A stretch of 64,000 nucleotides of DNA. Source: Corallococcus macrosporus (GTDB lineage Bacteria > Myxococcota > Myxococcia > Myxococcales > Myxococcaceae). The first letter of the stretch is position 1, and every line of letters begins with the position of its first letter. The notes beneath the pieces are model-generated. The model searched no databases and was not told where the DNA came from. It saw nothing but the letters and a program-made list of their open reading frames with translations. The stretch is from NCBI RefSeq assembly GCF_017302985.1, contig NZ_JAFIMU010000007.1, positions 3,177,001 to 3,241,000 of the forward strand. Direction: 5' to 3'. Positions 39,263 through 47,385 of this stretch are shown here, piece by piece. The position numbers were made by a program, and so were the translations under genes.

Positions 39263-40755
39263 GCGGCGCGTCAGGCGGAGGACCCCGGAACACCGTGAGC
39301 GCGCCCCGGCGCGAGTCCGCGCTCCAGCGGCGGCTGTCGCTGGGAGACCTGCTGGACCTGCCGTCCTTCACGGAGGTGGTGAAGGGCTTCAGCGACCTGT
39401 ACCGCGTGGGCATCAAGGTGCTGGACACGCGCGGCAACAAGCTGGCGGACGTGAAGGTGGGCCACGGCGACTTCTGCGCCTACGTCTTCTCCTTCCCGGA
39501 TGGCCGCCACGCGTGCACCGCCATGGTGGGCCGGGTGAAGGACGGCCCCGTGCTGCCGGAGGCCGGCGGGCGCGTGGCGGACGGTGACGTGTCCGAAACC
39601 GTGGGCCTCATCGCGCTCACGTGCTTCACCGGCCTGCGCTACGTGGTGATGCCGGTGCGCTGGGACGGAGACCTCCTGGGCCGCGTCATCCTGGGGCCCT
39701 TCACGCCAGAGGAGCTGACGGACTTCCCGGAGACGCTCACCGGCATCCAGGGGCTGGACCTGGAGCGAGCGCAGGAGCTGCTGGGCCGCGTGCGCCGCGT
39801 GCCGGAGCGCACCGCCGCGCAGGTGCTGGGCCACTTCGGGCAGGTGCTGGGCGCGCTCGTCGCCAGCGGGCAGAAGGCGTACCTGGCCACGCACCTGCAT
39901 CTGGAGTCCACGCTGGAGGTGCACCGCGAGCTGGAGGCGCAGAACGCGCGGCTGCTCCAGGCGAACGCGCGGCTCAAGGAGCTGGACCGGCTGAAGTCCA
40001 CCTTCCTGGGCACGGTGAGCCACGAGCTGCGCACGCCGCTCGCGTCCATCCTTGGGTACTCGGAGATGATGGCGGAGGGGCTGGCGGGGCCGCTCAACCC
40101 GGAGCAGCTCCAGTACGTGCGCACCATCGTGGAGAAGGGCGAGACGCTCCTCTCGATGATCTCCTCGCTGCTGGACCTGAGCCAGATTGAAGCGGGCCGC
40201 CTGCGTCTGTCCATGGCGCCGGTGGACCCCGGCTACGTCATCCAGACGGCGGTCTCCAGCGTGCTGCCGCAGGCGCAGCGCAAGGGCCTGGAGCTGGAGG
40301 TGCGGCTGCCGCACACGCCGCAGCCAAGGCTGGCGGGGGACCTGGACAAGCTGCGCCAGGTGGTGGTGAACCTGCTGGCCAACGCGGTGAAGTTCACGCC
40401 CGCGGGCGGCCGGGTGAAGGTGACGCTGTCGGACGCGGCGATGCAGCAGGAGCTGGGCGTGCCCGGCTACCGCATCAGCGTGGAGGACACCGGCGTGGGC
40501 ATCCGCGCCGAGGAGTTCGAGCGCATCTTCCAGAGCTTCTACCAGGTGGACGGCAGCTCCACGCGCGAGTTCGGTGGCGCGGGACTGGGCCTGGCCATCG
40601 TGAAGAGCCTGGTGGAGGGCCACGGCGGCCGCGTGCGCGTGGAGAGCGAGTTCGGCCACGGCTCGCGCTTCATCGTCCAACTGCCGCTGCACCCGCCCAT
40701 GCAGGACCGCGGGCTGACCGCCGCTCCGCCCATGCCGGAGCCGGACCGCTTCTAA
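39259..40755 (+). CDS. PocR-domain sensor histidine kinase
   Basis: About 498 residues. Residues 20-200 form a PocR ligand-binding domain (GDLLDLPSFTEVVKGFS, FCAYVFSFPDG, conserved Cys), followed by a coiled coil (about 205-245). HisKA has His255 in SHELRTP, and HATPase_c shows NLLANAVKFT, DTGVGI and GGAGLGLAIVKS. It has no membrane segments, so it senses a cytosolic ligand. It is translationally coupled to an MglA-like GTPase, which suggests a GTPase/kinase signalling unit, possibly in motility or polarity; this is inference. Confidence 0.92.
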   Translation: MSGASGGGPRNTVSAPRRESALQRRLSLGDLLDLPSFTEVVKGFSDLYRVGIKVLDTRGNKLADVKVGHGDFCAYVFSFPDGRHACTAMVGRVKDGPVLPEAGGRVADGDVSETVGLIALTCFTGLRYVVMPVRWDGDLLGRVILGPFTPEELTDFPETLTGIQGLDLERAQELLGRVRRVPERTAAQVLGHFGQVLGALVASGQKAYLATHLHLESTLEVHRELEAQNARLLQANARLKELDRLKSTFLGTVSHELRTPLASILGYSEMMAEGLAGPLNPEQLQYVRTIVEKGETLLSMISSLLDLSQIEAGRLRLSMAPVDPGYVIQTAVSSVLPQAQRKGLELEVRLPHTPQPRLAGDLDKLRQVVVNLLANAVKFTPAGGRVKVTLSDAAMQQELGVPGYRISVEDTGVGIRAEEFERIFQSFYQVDGSSTREFGGAGLGLAIVKSLVEGHGGRVRVESEFGHGSRFIVQLPLHPPMQDRGLTAAPPMPEPDRF

Positions 40756-40917
40756 AGACAGACAGCCGACGGCCCTGGAGCCTGGGGACGGTGCGTTGAC
40801 GCATCGCGCCCGCGTTGGCATGCCCTCGCATTGTCCTTTCGTCCAATGACAGGCCCGCTACGGAGCTGCTGGATGGCTGGATTTATGCCTCGTTTTAATT
40901 GTTTAATCCGCCTAAAC

Positions 40918-40945
40918 TTGATTTCGTATTAAACCCGTATAATAT
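40918..40945 (+). promoter_or_regulatory. AT-rich promoter of the SH3-like lipoprotein gene
   Basis: TTGATT (40918-40923) and TAATAT (40940-40945, 16-bp spacer) form a sigma-70-like pair, with an overlapping perfect TATAAT at 40938-40943. The whole 40880-40955 stretch is strikingly A/T-rich compared with its surroundings. The start codon is about 40 bp downstream. Confidence 0.65.
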
Positions 40946-40984
40946 GTTTTCCGTAGTCCAACCCCCCCTGACATGGAGTCACCC

Positions 40985-41338
40985 ATGAAGACGTTTTCGA
41001 TCCGCGCGTTCGGCGTGGCTGCGTTCGCCATCACCGGTTTGCTGGTGGGCTGTGGCGGCGCGCCCGAGGAGATGGAGGCGCAGCCGGGTGAGGGCACCCA
41101 GGTGAACGCTCCTGCCCAGGAGGAGAACAACGACCGCCCGGTGCACGCGAAGTACTACCGCTGGGTGTGCGCCGCGAACACCGTGGGCCTGCGCTACTCG
41201 CCGGGCGGCGTCGTGTTCGATCAGATCGGCCGCAACGAGGGCGTGGAAGTGTACAGCCGCGATGGCAACTGGATGTACGTGCAGCGCCTGGCCACCGGCC
41301 AGTGGGGCTGGACGGACGCGACCTACTACTGCGTCTGA
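40985..41338 (+). CDS. SH3-like-domain lipoprotein
   Basis: About 117 residues. A lipobox (L-V-G-C) ends the leader, an acidic Pro/Gln-rich spacer follows, and residues 55-117 look like a bacterial SH3 domain (VGLRYSPGG, VEVYSRDGNWMYVQ, WGWTDATYYC) with two Cys that could pair. Such domains bind cell-wall peptides. ATG 40985 is chosen because GGAG sits 6-7 nt before it; the upstream ATG 40973 has no site. It has its own strong promoter, so it may be highly expressed. Confidence 0.85.
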   Translation: MKTFSIRAFGVAAFAITGLLVGCGGAPEEMEAQPGEGTQVNAPAQEENNDRPVHAKYYRWVCAANTVGLRYSPGGVVFDQIGRNEGVEVYSRDGNWMYVQRLATGQWGWTDATYYCV

Positions 41339-41348
41339 GTTTCCGGAC

Positions 41349-42692
41349 TCAGTCCGCGTGAGGCTGTCCGGGGGCGTGGGGCTTGAACAGGCCCGCGCCT
41401 CCGGCGTCCGCGGGCAGCAGCGTGGGCAGGCGCGTCTGCACGAGCGCGCCCACGAGCCCCAGCAGCATGACGACGCCCAGCGCGCGGCCCAGCCGCAGCG
41501 TCAGTGAGCGTTGTTCCGACACCCGCGCCACGAGGATGAAGTTGATGGCGGCGCTGGCGAGCGACGCGATGATGGCGCCCACCCCGGCCGTCGTGGGGGA
41601 GATGGTGCCGTTGGCGCACAGCGACGCGGCGGACGCCACCGCGGACGCGCTGGACACCAGTCCGCCCAGGGCGCTCACCGCGTAGAAGCCCCAGCGGCCC
41701 AGCAGCGTCTGGCCCACGGTGCCCACCACCTGGAGCGCCAGGAAGATGAGGCCGAACTTCAGCGCGGACGGCAGCGAGAAGGGCGACTTGAGCGGCAGGG
41801 CGGGCGGCTCCGCGCCGGGCGTGGCCTCCGTGCGCGAGCGCATCAGCGCCAGGCCCGTGCTGGACAGGAGGATGAGCACCAGCGGGATGGCGGAGTCCAC
41901 CAGCGCCCGGAAGGACAGGAGCCCCAGCAATACGGCATTGCGCAGCGCCATGGCGGCGGTGGCCAGCATCACGCCCCGGTACGCCACGTCGAGCAGGCGC
42001 CCGGACGTCTCACGCACGCGGTTGGCCAGCTCCGCCACCGTGACGGTGCTGTTGACGAGCCCGCCCAGGAACCCCGTCACCTCCACGCCGTGCGTGCCGA
42101 ACATCTTCCACAAGAGGTAGTTCACGAAGCCGATGGCCGCGATGAGGATGACCGTCACCCACGCGGCGCGCGGCTCGATGAGGCCCCACGGGTCCACCGG
42201 CTGCGCGGGCAGCACCGGGTAGATGGCGAAGGCGAGGATGGCCAGGAGGATGGCGCTTCTCAGCTCCTCGGCGGTGATCTTGTGGCTGAAGGTGGCCATC
42301 CGCTCCTTCCACGCGAGCAGGCCCGCCGTCGTCACGCCCACCGCGGCGGGCGTCACCGTGTGGCCCAGGCCGCAGAGCACGCCGGTGAAGCCCGTGACGA
42401 GCAGCGCGGCGGACGTGGTCAGCTCCGCGCCGCCGTTGGCGCGCAGGGACTGCCAGTTGAGGAAGCACAGCAGCACGCCCAGGAGCGCGAGGCTGAGCAG
42501 CGCGAAGCTCGGGCCCAGCAGGCCGCCCATGCCGCCCAGCAGCGCCGCGAAGCCGAACGTGCGCAGGCCGGCCTCCTTGCCGCGCCACTCGCGCTCCAGC
42601 CCGACGAACAGGCCCACCGCGAGCGCGAGCGTCAGCCGCATCAGCGTCTGCAGCGGCGGCCAGGAGACGACGGGGGGAAGACCTTCCATCAT
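41349..42692 (-). CDS. MgtC/SapB-DUF4010 membrane protein
   Basis: About 447 residues with roughly twelve helices. The first 150 residues are an MgtC/SapB domain (LALAVGLFVGLEREWRGKE and GLRTFG), and the rest is a DUF4010 domain. The family is linked to magnesium or osmotic adaptation, with no agreed activity. I start at ATG 42692 because GAGAGGGA lies 5 nt upstream; ATG 42710 is possible. It ends 11 bp after the convergent SH3-like lipoprotein stop. Confidence 0.87.
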   Translation of the reverse strand: MMEGLPPVVSWPPLQTLMRLTLALAVGLFVGLEREWRGKEAGLRTFGFAALLGGMGGLLGPSFALLSLALLGVLLCFLNWQSLRANGGAELTTSAALLVTGFTGVLCGLGHTVTPAAVGVTTAGLLAWKERMATFSHKITAEELRSAILLAILAFAIYPVLPAQPVDPWGLIEPRAAWVTVILIAAIGFVNYLLWKMFGTHGVEVTGFLGGLVNSTVTVAELANRVRETSGRLLDVAYRGVMLATAAMALRNAVLLGLLSFRALVDSAIPLVLILLSSTGLALMRSRTEATPGAEPPALPLKSPFSLPSALKFGLIFLALQVVGTVGQTLLGRWGFYAVSALGGLVSSASAVASAASLCANGTISPTTAGVGAIIASLASAAINFILVARVSEQRSLTLRLGRALGVVMLLGLVGALVQTRLPTLLPADAGGAGLFKPHAPGQPHAD

Positions 42693-42771
42693 GCGAGTCC
42701 CTCTCTCCATCTCTCATGCTCGCCTGGGGCGTGGACGTCAACGCCGCGGCCCGTCACGCAGGGGAGCCGCC

Positions 42772-43890
42772 TCAGGTGAGGGCGCGGGGGCCTTCCGGAG
42801 CGGGGCCGCCGCCGCTGACGACGTGCAGCCGCTCCCAGCCCTGGCGCGCGAGGAGCTGGTGCAGCTTGGGCCGCAGCGCCGCCTGGAGCGCCTTCGCTCC
42901 GGTTTCGTCCTTCAGCGACAGCACGGGCAGCGACCAGCGCTCGCGCACGCGCGCGTCCATGCCCGGGGCCTGGCCCGCGACGTCGATGAGGACGTAGTGC
43001 GACGCGGGCACGCTCCGGTCGCGCGGCGGCGCGGCGCGCAGGTTCGCCTCCCGCATCAGCGTCGCCACCGCCACCGGCGGCCCGTCATCCAGCCCCGTGC
43101 CCGGAGGCGGCGACACCACCGCGCGGGCCCGGTCCGGGTGCGCCAGCGTGTTGAACAGGGCGGCGGCCAGGTGCGCGGGGCCGGCCTCCGCGCACTCGAA
43201 GACCACGGTCTCCACGGCGGCGGTGGCCACGGGCTTGGGCGCGCCTCCGAGCAGCCACCGGAAGAGGAACACCGCCAGCGCCGCGCCCAGGAGCTGCGCC
43301 GCGATGAAGGACTCCACCTCCCACGGGCTCATCACGCCCAGGTGGGCGCTGGCCGCGCGCGCCAGCACCAGCGCCGGGTTCGCCAGCGAGCGCGAGTCCG
43401 TGAACCACACCGTCGCGGCCACGTACCCCGCGATGGCCAGCGGCATCGCGGACGGGCGCGTGCGCACGCAGCCGCGCACCACCACCAGCAACCCGAACGT
43501 CGCCACCATCTCCGTGAGGAACCGCGCCCCGTCCGCCGCCGGCATCCTCGCGGTGAGCAGCAGCGGTTCGTTGCACATGAGGTGCGCCACCAGCCGCCCC
43601 ACCAGGGCGCCGGACAGCTGCGCCAGCGCGTACAGCGGCACCTCGCGCCATGGTGTGCGGTCCCCCAGCGCGTCCGCGAAGGTGAGCGCGGGGTTCAGGT
43701 GCGCGCCCGACAGCGGACGCAGCACCCACAGGAGGCACGCCAGCACCGCGCCGCAGGACAGGGACATGAAGAGGCGTCCCTCGGTGGCGCTCGCGCCCAG
43801 GTGCTCCGCGACGTGGTGCGACCCCTCCAGCGCCACCACCAGCAGCGCACACCCCAGCGCTTCCGTCACCAGCCGGCGGCGCAGGTCCAT
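42772..43890 (-). CDS. Aquaporin fused to a degenerate arsenate-reductase/LMW-PTP-like domain
   Basis: About 372 residues. Residues 1-215 form a six-helix MIP channel with both NPA boxes (GAHLNPALTF and SLANPALVLARA). Residues 228-372 resemble a low-molecular-weight phosphatase/ArsC domain: strand VVFECAEAG, then AAALFNTLAHPDRARAV and VAVATLMREANL. The catalytic Cys is kept (Cys233), but the Arg of the C-x5-R loop is Ala. Similar channel-ArsC fusions in actinobacteria confer arsenate resistance; this copy has probably lost catalysis. Start chosen at ATG 43890; a TTG at 43947 is less likely. Confidence 0.82.
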   Translation of the reverse strand: MDLRRRLVTEALGCALLVVALEGSHHVAEHLGASATEGRLFMSLSCGAVLACLLWVLRPLSGAHLNPALTFADALGDRTPWREVPLYALAQLSGALVGRLVAHLMCNEPLLLTARMPAADGARFLTEMVATFGLLVVVRGCVRTRPSAMPLAIAGYVAATVWFTDSRSLANPALVLARAASAHLGVMSPWEVESFIAAQLLGAALAVFLFRWLLGGAPKPVATAAVETVVFECAEAGPAHLAAALFNTLAHPDRARAVVSPPPGTGLDDGPPVAVATLMREANLRAAPPRDRSVPASHYVLIDVAGQAPGMDARVRERWSLPVLSLKDETGAKALQAALRPKLHQLLARQGWERLHVVSGGGPAPEGPRALT

Positions 43891-44027
43891 GGGTGTGGCG
43901 GAAGAGGGCACTCCCTGTCCTATGCCTGGGTGGTCCGACACCGTCAACGCGATGGGGCCCGCTGACGCCCGGCGGTTCGCTGGTCAGCATTGCATCACCG
44001 GGCGGCGGCATGGTCTCTGTCGCCCCC

Positions 44028-44990
44028 ATGCCCGGCGAGTTCGACCTCATCCAACGCTTCCTCGCCTGCTTCCCACGCGCGCGGGTGCCGGTGGGGCCGG
44101 GGGATGATTGCGCCGTGCTCGCCCCCATGAAGGGCGCGCTGTGCGTCACCACCGACGCCGTGGTGGAGGACGTGCACTTCACCCGCGCGACGTTCTCCGC
44201 GGCCGACATCGGCCACAAGGCGCTCGCGGTGAACCTGTCGGACCTGGCCGCCATGGGCGCCGTGCCTCGCTGGTTCGTGTGCGCGCTCGCGCTGCCCCGG
44301 GACTTCCCCGTCCGCGAGCTGTCCGCGCTGGGCCGGGGCATGGCCGCGCTCGCGAGGGAGCACCGCATCATGCTCGTGGGCGGCAACTTCACCTCCGCGC
44401 GCGAGCTGTCCGTCACCCTCACCGTCACCGGCGAGCTGTCCCGGCCGCCCCTCACCCGCGCGGGCGGCCGGCCCGGGGACGCGCTCTACGTCTCCGGCAC
44501 GCTGGGCGACGCGCGCCTGGGCCTCCAGCAGCTCCAGGCCGGGGTCCGCCGGGGCCCGGCCGTGAAGCGGCAGCGCCGCCCGGAGCCCCGCATCGCCCTG
44601 GGCCGGCTCGCCGCGCGCTTCGCCTCCGCGGGCATGGACGTGTCGGACGGACTGGCCCAGGACCTGGGCCACCTGTGCGCCGCGTCCCGGGTGGGCGCGG
44701 AGCTGGAGCTGGAGCGGCTGCCCCTGTCCCCTGGCGTGCGCGCGGCGCTGGGCCCGGAGGGTGCCCTGCGGGGAGGGGAGGACTACGAGCTGCTGCTCGC
44801 CGTCCCACCTTCACGCATGCAGGCGTTCGAGCGGGCGTGCGCCCGCGCCGGGCAGGCGGTGACGCGCATTGGCGCGCTCACCCGGGAGCGGACGTGGCGG
44901 ATTCGTGGCACGGGGGGGCGCCTTCTGACCCCGCCCGGGGGATACGATCACTTCGCCCGGTCAGGCAGGCAGATCCAGCCGGATGATTGA
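44028..44990 (+). CDS. thiL: Thiamine-monophosphate kinase
   Basis: About 320 residues of the AIR-synthase fold. It starts with GEFDLIQRF and has PGDDCAV, the metal-binding TTDAVVEDVHF, KALAVNLSDLAAMGA and VGGNFTSA. Late motifs are DVSDGLAQDLGHLC and GGEDYELL. It phosphorylates TMP to the cofactor TPP. No other thi gene is nearby. ATG 44028 is used; ATG 44010 is an alternative. It lies 64 bp before the chemosensory operon on the same strand and may be co-transcribed. Confidence 0.93.
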   Translation: MPGEFDLIQRFLACFPRARVPVGPGDDCAVLAPMKGALCVTTDAVVEDVHFTRATFSAADIGHKALAVNLSDLAAMGAVPRWFVCALALPRDFPVRELSALGRGMAALAREHRIMLVGGNFTSARELSVTLTVTGELSRPPLTRAGGRPGDALYVSGTLGDARLGLQQLQAGVRRGPAVKRQRRPEPRIALGRLAARFASAGMDVSDGLAQDLGHLCAASRVGAELELERLPLSPGVRAALGPEGALRGGEDYELLLAVPPSRMQAFERACARAGQAVTRIGALTRERTWRIRGTGGRLLTPPGGYDHFARSGRQIQPDD

Positions 44991-45054
44991 CCCGTACCAG
45001 ACAGCAAGGCTAAACCCCTGGGCTGTTTTCCGCCCCTCCCGCTGAAAGCACTCC

Positions 45055-46428
45055 GTGCGCCGCCCCCTTCGCGACGACCCCTCCTCTGGCCTCACCCCCC
45101 GACGCGAGCCGGTGCAGCGACTGCTGCGCGCCGTCGAGGGCCCCAAGGTGGTCCGCGAGCAGTCCCTGCACCGGAAGATCACCACCGGCTACATCCTCCT
45201 GGGCCTGCTGCTGGGCACGTGGCTGCTCTGCACGGAGAGCCTCTTCGACGCGTCCTGGGGCCGCTGGGCCTTCATCATCCGCGTGGGCGTGGGCGTGCTC
45301 CTCACCTTCGGCGGCGCGGCGTACCTGCCGTCCCTGCTGGCGCGCGTCACCCGCGTGAAGGTGCTCAGCCGGTCCGCCTTCGAGATTTCGCAGGGTGACC
45401 TGTCCAAGCCCGTGGCCGCGGAGGTGCACAGCACCCGCGACGAAATCGACGAGCTGACGGGCGCCATCTCCCGCATGCAGGAGAACCTGCGCGAGCTGGT
45501 GGGCAAGATTCAAGACACCGCCAAGAGCGTGGCGGACACCGCCATCGACCTGCAGCGCAGCGCGGAGAACGTCAACGGGTCCACGGAGGAAGTGGGCTCG
45601 TCCATGGAGAAGATCGCCAGCGGCGCGGAGACCCAGTCCCAGCTGGTGTCCCAGGCCTCCAAGGTCATCACGGAGATGGCCGGCAGCATCCAGCGCACGG
45701 CGGCCAGCGCCCTGGACGCGGCCCGCACGTCCGCGGAGACCAGCAGCAGCGCGGAGGACGGCTCCAAGGCGGCGCGGCTCGCGGGCGACAAGGTGAAGAA
45801 GGTCTTCAACCGCATCGAGTCCGCCAGCCAGCAGGTGTTCGCCTTCGGCGAGAAGACGCAGGAGATCTCCAAGATCGTCGACGCCATCACCCAGGTGGCG
45901 CAGCAGACGAACCTCCTGGCCCTCAACGCCACCATCGAAGCGGCGCGCGCGGGCGAGTACGGCCGCGGCTTCGCGGTGGTGGCGGATGAGGTGCGCAAGC
46001 TGGCGGAGAGCGCGGGCCGCTCCGCGGAGCAGATTTCCCGCCTGGCGCGCGACATCTCCGGCCAGTCCACCTCCGTCGTGAGCGCCATGAAGGAAGGCAT
46101 CGCGGAGCTGGCGGAGGGCCGTGAGGACCTCACCGACATCATGCGCTCCATGGGGGCCATCACCGACACCGCGCGCAAGGGCGCGGAGAAGGTGACGCTC
46201 ATCTCCGACAGCACCCGCGAGCAGATGAAGGGCAGCGAGGAGATGGTCAAGGCCATCGAGGAGATCAAGCTCGTGGCGAAGAACAACGCCAGCTCCACGG
46301 AGGCCATCCAGGCCGTCATCCAGGAGCAGACGGCCGCGGTGTCGCGGATGACGTCGCTGGCGAGCGAGCTGACCAACCTCTCCGTGGAGCTGCAGAGCGT
46401 GGTGCGCAGCTTCCGCCTGGGGCCCTGA
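45055..46428 (+). CDS. Methyl-accepting chemotaxis protein with minimal periplasmic part
   Basis: A 457-residue receptor. Two membrane helices (about 45-65 and 78-100) are joined by only about 10-15 residues, so almost no periplasmic sensor exists. HAMP follows (about 100-150), then the signalling domain with the hairpin tip [20 protein letters not shown]. DifA of Myxococcus xanthus has the same minimal design, and the following gene set matches the Dif system. The sensed input may come through other proteins. GTG 45055 is the start. Confidence 0.93.
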   Translation: MRRPLRDDPSSGLTPRREPVQRLLRAVEGPKVVREQSLHRKITTGYILLGLLLGTWLLCTESLFDASWGRWAFIIRVGVGVLLTFGGAAYLPSLLARVTRVKVLSRSAFEISQGDLSKPVAAEVHSTRDEIDELTGAISRMQENLRELVGKIQDTAKSVADTAIDLQRSAENVNGSTEEVGSSMEKIASGAETQSQLVSQASKVITEMAGSIQRTAASALDAARTSAETSSSAEDGSKAARLAGDKVKKVFNRIESASQQVFAFGEKTQEISKIVDAITQVAQQTNLLALNATIEAARAGEYGRGFAVVADEVRKLAESAGRSAEQISRLARDISGQSTSVVSAMKEGIAELAEGREDLTDIMRSMGAITDTARKGAEKVTLISDSTREQMKGSEEMVKAIEEIKLVAKNNASSTEAIQAVIQEQTAAVSRMTSLASELTNLSVELQSVVRSFRLGP

Positions 46429-46453
46429 GCCCCCGGGCCCGAGGGCCTTCACC

Positions 46454-46876
46454 GTGCGGCACGTCATCTTCCGGGTCGAGAAGGAACGCTACGGGTTGCC
46501 CTTGTCGGCCGTCCGGGAGGTCGTCGTGCCCCCGGAGCGCTACACGCGGGTGCCCCGCGCCCCGCCCGCCATCACCGGGGTGATGAACCTGCGCGGCCGG
46601 GTGGTGACGGTGGTGGAGCTGCGGCAGCTCCTGCACCTGCCAGAAGGTCCCACGCCCCTGTGCCGGGTCGTGCTACTGGACCGGGGTCGGAGGGATTTGG
46701 GCCTCCTGGTGACGGACGTGGACGGCATCGAGGCGGTGGAGCGCGTGAGCGCGGCCCCGGGCAAGGTCATGCCCGCGGTTCGCGGCGTTGCCCGCCTGGG
46801 CGGTCTGGGAGTGACCGTGCTGGATCCGGAAGGACTTGATGCGGCGGTCGTTGCCTTGTTCACTCCCTCCAAGTGA
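46454..46876 (+). CDS. cheW: CheW-like coupling protein
   Basis: About 140 residues, a single CheW domain: VIFRVEKERYGLP, VREVV, ITGVMNLRGRVV and LLVTDVDGIE. It bridges the receptor and the kinase CheA. It starts at GTG 46454, 26 bp after the receptor stop, in the same operon. Confidence 0.94.
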   Translation: MRHVIFRVEKERYGLPLSAVREVVVPPERYTRVPRAPPAITGVMNLRGRVVTVVELRQLLHLPEGPTPLCRVVLLDRGRRDLGLLVTDVDGIEAVERVSAAPGKVMPAVRGVARLGGLGVTVLDPEGLDAAVVALFTPSK

Positions 46877-46947
46877 GTAGCCCCCTGGAAACGGCCGGTG
46901 ATAGGGTGCGCTCCCTCTAGGCCTGAAACGGAGGCGGAGTTCTTCAC

Positions 46948-47316
46948 ATGGCTAAGCGGGTGCTGGTCGTCGACGACGCCATCTTCATGCGCAACATGAT
47001 CAAGGACATCTTTGCGTCTGGAGGGTTCGAGGTCGTCGGTGAGGCGGCCAACGGCCTGGAGGCCGTGGAGAAGTTCAAGGAGTTGAAGCCGGACCTCACG
47101 ACGATGGACATCGTGATGCCCTTCAAGAGCGGCATCGAAGCGACGCGGGAAATCATCAAGGCCGACAGCAGCGCGGTCGTCATCATGTGCTCGGCGCTCG
47201 GGCAGGAGAGCCTGGTGATGGAGGCCATCGAGGCGGGTGCCTCGGACTTCATCGTCAAGCCGTTCCGGGCGGAGGACGTGCTGGCGGTCGTCAAGAAGGT
47301 GCTGGGCGAGGCCTGA
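46948..47316 (+). CDS. cheY: CheY-like response regulator
   Basis: About 122 residues, one receiver domain. It has VVDDAIFMRN (acidic pocket), phospho-Asp in TMDIVMPFKSG, a Ser at the Thr switch (MCSALGQ) and Lys in IVKPFR. No output domain follows, so it acts by protein contact, as CheY or DifD does. Residues beyond the acceptor are fully conserved. It lies 71 bp after cheW. Confidence 0.95.
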   Translation: MAKRVLVVDDAIFMRNMIKDIFASGGFEVVGEAANGLEAVEKFKELKPDLTTMDIVMPFKSGIEATREIIKADSSAVVIMCSALGQESLVMEAIEAGASDFIVKPFRAEDVLAVVKKVLGEA

Positions 47317-47385
47317 AGCGGCGGGAAAGGGGGCCGCGCCCGCCCGGGACGCGGCCCTGGTCCGCCTTGAAGGAGGTGCCGGCTC

